Under the pieces are notes generated by a model. That model was not told the DNA's origin and made no database searches. It was given only the letters and a program-made list of their open reading frames with translations. Both the position numbers and the translations under genes were made by a program. Positions 61,554 through 64,000 of a stretch of 64,000 bases of DNA are shown here, piece after piece (position 1 is the first letter of the stretch; each line of letters opens with the position of its first letter). Origin of the DNA: Arthrobacter sp. SX1312 (lineage in GTDB: Bacteria; Actinomycetota; Actinomycetes; Actinomycetales; Micrococcaceae); NCBI RefSeq assembly GCF_002929295.1, contig NZ_PJIM01000001.1, positions 790,040 through 854,039 on the forward strand. Reading direction: 5' to 3'.

Positions 61554-62327
61554 TCAGTGCCGCCGCCGACGGCGGACGGCGAGGACCACGACCGCAACGA
61601 GGGCCGCGGCGAGGAGGGCCGCACCGATCCAGGCGACCGGCGCAAACGACACGGCACGCTCTTCCTCGGCGGCGGCCGCGGCGGTGCTGCTTGCAGTCGG
61701 CGTGGCGGACCGGGCGGAGCGAGGTGTGGCGCTCGCGGTGGCCGTCGCGGCAGGCTGGACGCTGGGAACCGAGGCGACCGGCGAAGGGGCGGGCGCGGAC
61801 GGGGCGGCCGTGACCGGAGCGGTTGCCGTCACAGAGGGCGCGGCGGAGGGGGATGCTGTCGCCGACGGCACGCCCGGGCTGGGCGTCGGCGCCGGGACCG
61901 GGGCCTCGTCGGCGACCGCCACCACCTCGCGGGTCACCGCGTCGTACCGGAGGTTCGTGTAGATGAGGGTGTCGGCGAACACGAGATTGCCGGTTTCGGG
62001 CTCGATGAGGTGGCCGGTCCCCGGGTGGACGAGGAAGCCGGTCCGGGCGTTGATGGCGAACCCCGTGGCCGGGTCCGTCCCGGAGGTCGCCAGCGGGTCG
62101 ACGACGGGCGGGGCCGGCTCCCCGAAGGTCCCCTCCGGCTGTGGCTGCTGCGCGATGAGCGGCTGCTGCTGCTCTCCCACGACGGCGGGACGGGCGGACG
62201 AGGGCTCGGACTCGACGGCCAGGGCGGCCGCCGGGGCGAGAACCGCTGCGGCGAGGAGGACGGCAACCGTGCCGGTCATGGCCCTGAAGGCGGTGGCGGT
62301 CGGGGGGAAGCGGTGGTGCGTGGTCAT
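61554..62327 (-). CDS. Exported TG-octapeptide-repeat protein (copy 2)
   Basis: The 257-residue paralogue of the protein at 59673 has a signal peptide (about 1-38, ending AAALAVES), a linker, four octapeptides at 85-116 (DPATGFAI, NARTGFLV, HPGTGHLI, EPETGNLV), a short conserved YTNLRYDAVTREVV, a long Ser/Ala/Pro/Thr stalk and a C-terminal helix with RRRRRH. The shared segment after the repeats (Y-x-x-x-R-[WY]-[ND]) suggests one small domain rather than a simple linker. ATG at 62327 follows GAGGACG. It is the first gene of the long minus-strand operon. Confidence 0.8.
   Translation of the reverse strand: MTTHHRFPPTATAFRAMTGTVAVLLAAAVLAPAAALAVESEPSSARPAVVGEQQQPLIAQQPQPEGTFGEPAPPVVDPLATSGTDPATGFAINARTGFLVHPGTGHLIEPETGNLVFADTLIYTNLRYDAVTREVVAVADEAPVPAPTPSPGVPSATASPSAAPSVTATAPVTAAPSAPAPSPVASVPSVQPAATATASATPRSARSATPTASSTAAAAAEEERAVSFAPVAWIGAALLAAALVAVVVLAVRRRRRH
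61980..62075 (-). repeat. Four octapeptide repeats in the second TG protein
   Basis: The units DPATGFAI, NARTGFLV, HPGTGHLI and EPETGNLV align one to one with those at 60018-60113, including the H-P start of unit 3 and E-P start of unit 4. Confidence 0.85.
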
Positions 62328-62538
62328 TCGTCCTCGGCTCGGGATCTCGCACGCACGGGTTGGGCAACGCCGGGTGCGCGGGGCGAACCAGCAGCCTGAG
62401 ACTGGCTGCCGGCTCCTGCATCCTACTGGCGGCCGCTCCTGCCGCCCTGCTTCCGGCGCGGCCCGCCGACATCGTGTCGTGCCCGCATTCGACTTGTTCT
62501 CGCCGCAGCATCGCAGGACCACCGATTAGGCTGGCATC

Positions 62539-63027
62539 ATGCCTGCCCTCCCCCGCGCCCTGACCTCCCTGCTGCCCGCCGTGGCCCTCATGGCAGGGTT
62601 GACCGGGTGCTCGTCGGTGGTGGACGTGAACCCGGCCGGGGACGCCGCGAACGCCCGGTGCGCCGACGTCATGATCGCGCTGCCGCCCACCGTCGCCGAG
62701 AACGAACAGCGCGACACGAACAGCCAGGCCACCTCTGCCTGGGGTGACCCGTCCCGCGTGGTGCTGCGATGCGGCGTGGACGTTCCGGGGCCCACCACCG
62801 ATCCCTGCGTCACCGTGAACGACGTCGACTGGGTGGTCCGCGAAGGGGACCCGGCGTGGACGGCCACCACCTACGGGCGCGATCCGGCGGTCGAGGTCCT
62901 GTTCGACCCCGACGAGGTGGCGTCGAGCACCGTCCTCGTGGAGCTCGGGGACGCCGTATCGCGGGTCGACCCGACGCGCGCCTGCGTCGGACTGTCCGAC
63001 GCCAGCCCCGCACCGACCGACGGTTGA
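62539..63027 (+). CDS. DUF3515 family lipoprotein
   Basis: The 162-residue protein has a lipoprotein signal with lipobox GLTGC near residue 24, followed by the DUF3515 domain: NARCADVMIALPPTVAENEQR, WGDPSRVVLRCGVDVPGPTTDPCV and DVDWVVREGD. Several cysteines probably form disulfides outside the cell. Function is unknown. In many actinobacteria the gene sits beside thiL and ddl. Here it marks the right edge of the polysaccharide island. Confidence 0.9.
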   Translation: MPALPRALTSLLPAVALMAGLTGCSSVVDVNPAGDAANARCADVMIALPPTVAENEQRDTNSQATSAWGDPSRVVLRCGVDVPGPTTDPCVTVNDVDWVVREGDPAWTATTYGRDPAVEVLFDPDEVASSTVLVELGDAVSRVDPTRACVGLSDASPAPTDG

Positions 63028-63078
63028 CGCACCACCCCGCTCCTTCGCGCCCCAACCCACCGATTGCCAGGAGGCACC

Positions 63079-63936
63079 GTGAAAGCCGAGCAAATCTCCG
63101 ACGTCTGCACGTTCCACGGGGAGGGCCCGTACTGGGACCCGCGCCGCGGCGAGCTCCTCCTCGTCGACATGATGGAGGGCGATGTCCTGATCCGCCACGA
63201 GGACGGCAGCTTCGACCGGCACAGCGTCCACCCCCGCCTGGCCGGCGTTCTCCGCGGACGCACCTCCGGCGGCTACGTGATCGGCGTCGAGCGCGGCTTC
63301 GTGTTCGCCGACGACTCCTTGTCGATCCTCGAGCAGGGCCCCGAGGCCTTCAGCGACCACGCGGTCCGCATGAACGACGGTGGCTGCGACACCGCGGGCC
63401 GCTTCCTGTGCGGGTCCATGGGCTGGGAGGGCGGCTTCGGCGCGGGTGCCCTCTACTCGCTGGACGCCGACCACACCGTCTCCACGCTCCTGACGGGCCT
63501 CACCGTGTCCAACGGACTGCACTTCTCCCCCTCGGGCGACACCGCGTTTCTCAGCGACACCCCGACGGGGCGCATCGACGCCCTCGCGTACGACGTCGAT
63601 GCCGGCCGGTTCACCGACCGCCGCACCTTCGCCGTCGTCGAATCCGCCCTCGGCATGCCGGACGGCATGGCCATCGATGCGGAAGGGGGCATCTGGACGG
63701 CCCTGTACGGCGGCGGTGCTGTCGCCAGGTATGACGCGTCGGGCAGGCTCTCCGAGCACGTACCGCTGCCGGTCACCAACGTGACGGCATGCGCGTTCGG
63801 CGGGAAGGACCTCTCGACCCTCTTCATCACGACGACACAGGAGAACATCCCTGCCGGCTCGGAGCCCCGGGCCGGTGCCCTGTTCGCCGTCGAGCCGGGA
63901 GTAGCCGGCGCTCCCCTGCCGATGTACAACGGCTAG
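63079..63936 (+). CDS. SMP-30/gluconolactonase/LRE-like protein
   Basis: The 285-residue protein is a six-bladed beta-propeller of the SMP-30 family. The metal-ligand glutamate is in FHGEGPYWDPRRGELLLVD, further ligands are in RMNDGGCDTAGRFLCGSM and SNGLHFSPSGDTAFLSDT, and the catalytic region is LGMPDGMAIDAEGGIWTALY. Members hydrolyse sugar lactones with a divalent metal. The precise substrate is not shown. GTG at 63079 lies 5 nt after AGGAGG. It is followed by a terminator. Confidence 0.9.
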   Translation: MKAEQISDVCTFHGEGPYWDPRRGELLLVDMMEGDVLIRHEDGSFDRHSVHPRLAGVLRGRTSGGYVIGVERGFVFADDSLSILEQGPEAFSDHAVRMNDGGCDTAGRFLCGSMGWEGGFGAGALYSLDADHTVSTLLTGLTVSNGLHFSPSGDTAFLSDTPTGRIDALAYDVDAGRFTDRRTFAVVESALGMPDGMAIDAEGGIWTALYGGGAVARYDASGRLSEHVPLPVTNVTACAFGGKDLSTLFITTTQENIPAGSEPRAGALFAVEPGVAGAPLPMYNG

Positions 63937-63951
63937 CGCTATCCCTTCAGG

Positions 63952-63980
63952 GGACGCCTGCCGACTACGGGCGTCCTTTT
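63952..63980 (+). terminator. Rho-independent terminator after the SMP-30 gene
   Basis: A 7-bp stem GGACGCC/GGCGTCC with an 11-nt loop is followed directly by TTTT, 15 bp after the stop codon. Confidence 0.8.
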
Positions 63981-64000
63981 CGTCACTTGATCAAGATGGT

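Noticed and set aside
61456-63759. A 767-codon minus-strand open frame across LCP upstream DNA and DUF3515
   Set aside because: It overlaps a signal-peptide protein and a DUF3515 lipoprotein in other frames and shows no domain.

Overview
The window is chromosomal DNA from a high-GC Gram-positive actinobacterium, most likely Arthrobacter-like (Micrococcaceae). The basis is codon use, the actinobacterial gene order around coaD-rpmF-rnc-mutM-smc-ftsY-amt, a fused OleBC olefin enzyme, and DUF3515 and YcnI-type proteins. Identifications rest on motifs and family knowledge read from the sequence; no database search was run.

Left part (1-28.7 kb) is a typical core region. On the minus strand, read right to left, it holds thiL, a DAK2 protein, recG, a molybdate operon (HTH/TOBE regulator, modA, modB, modC), rsmD, coaD, a DUF177 protein, rpmF, rnc, mutM, an NlpC/P60 wall hydrolase behind a c-di-AMP (ydaO-type) riboswitch, smc, ftsY and the start of an ammonium transporter. 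Plus-strand cassettes lie among these: an MFS exporter, the ole operon (oleA, fused oleBC, oleD) for long-chain olefins, a DapC-like aminotransferase with a spermidine-synthase-like gene, a STAS-like protein, and a membrane protein followed by a YcnI copper protein.

Middle and right part (28.7-62.3 kb) is a surface-polysaccharide island. It has visibly lower GC and more mixed codon use, particularly from 28.7 to about 45 kb, and sits between thiL and a DUF3515 gene. Its left edge carries a broken heparinase-like gene tail and a deleted ISL3 transposase. Then come a secreted FN3-heparinase-like protein, UDP-GlcNAc 2-epimerase (wecB), two GT25 glycosyltransferases, a serine hydrolase, a frameshifted serine acetyltransferase-like gene, a heparinase-hydrolase fusion, and two giant glycosyltransferases (1498 and 1521 aa) with the same modules in permuted order. 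From 62.3 kb leftwards a probable single operon encodes two small wall or membrane proteins with octapeptide TG repeats, an LCP-family wall-polymer ligase, two GT4 enzymes, an ABC-2 exporter (permease plus ATPase), a CgeB-GT2 enzyme, UDP-ManNAc dehydrogenase (wecC), the 1521-aa enzyme and a GT25 enzyme.

Together, wecB and wecC would supply UDP-ManNAcA, the glycosyltransferases would build a chain, the ABC exporter would move it out and the LCP protein would attach it to peptidoglycan. This fits a teichuronic-acid-like wall polymer. No initiating sugar-phosphate transferase is in the window. After the island come a DUF3515 lipoprotein and an SMP-30/gluconolactonase-like protein with a terminator.
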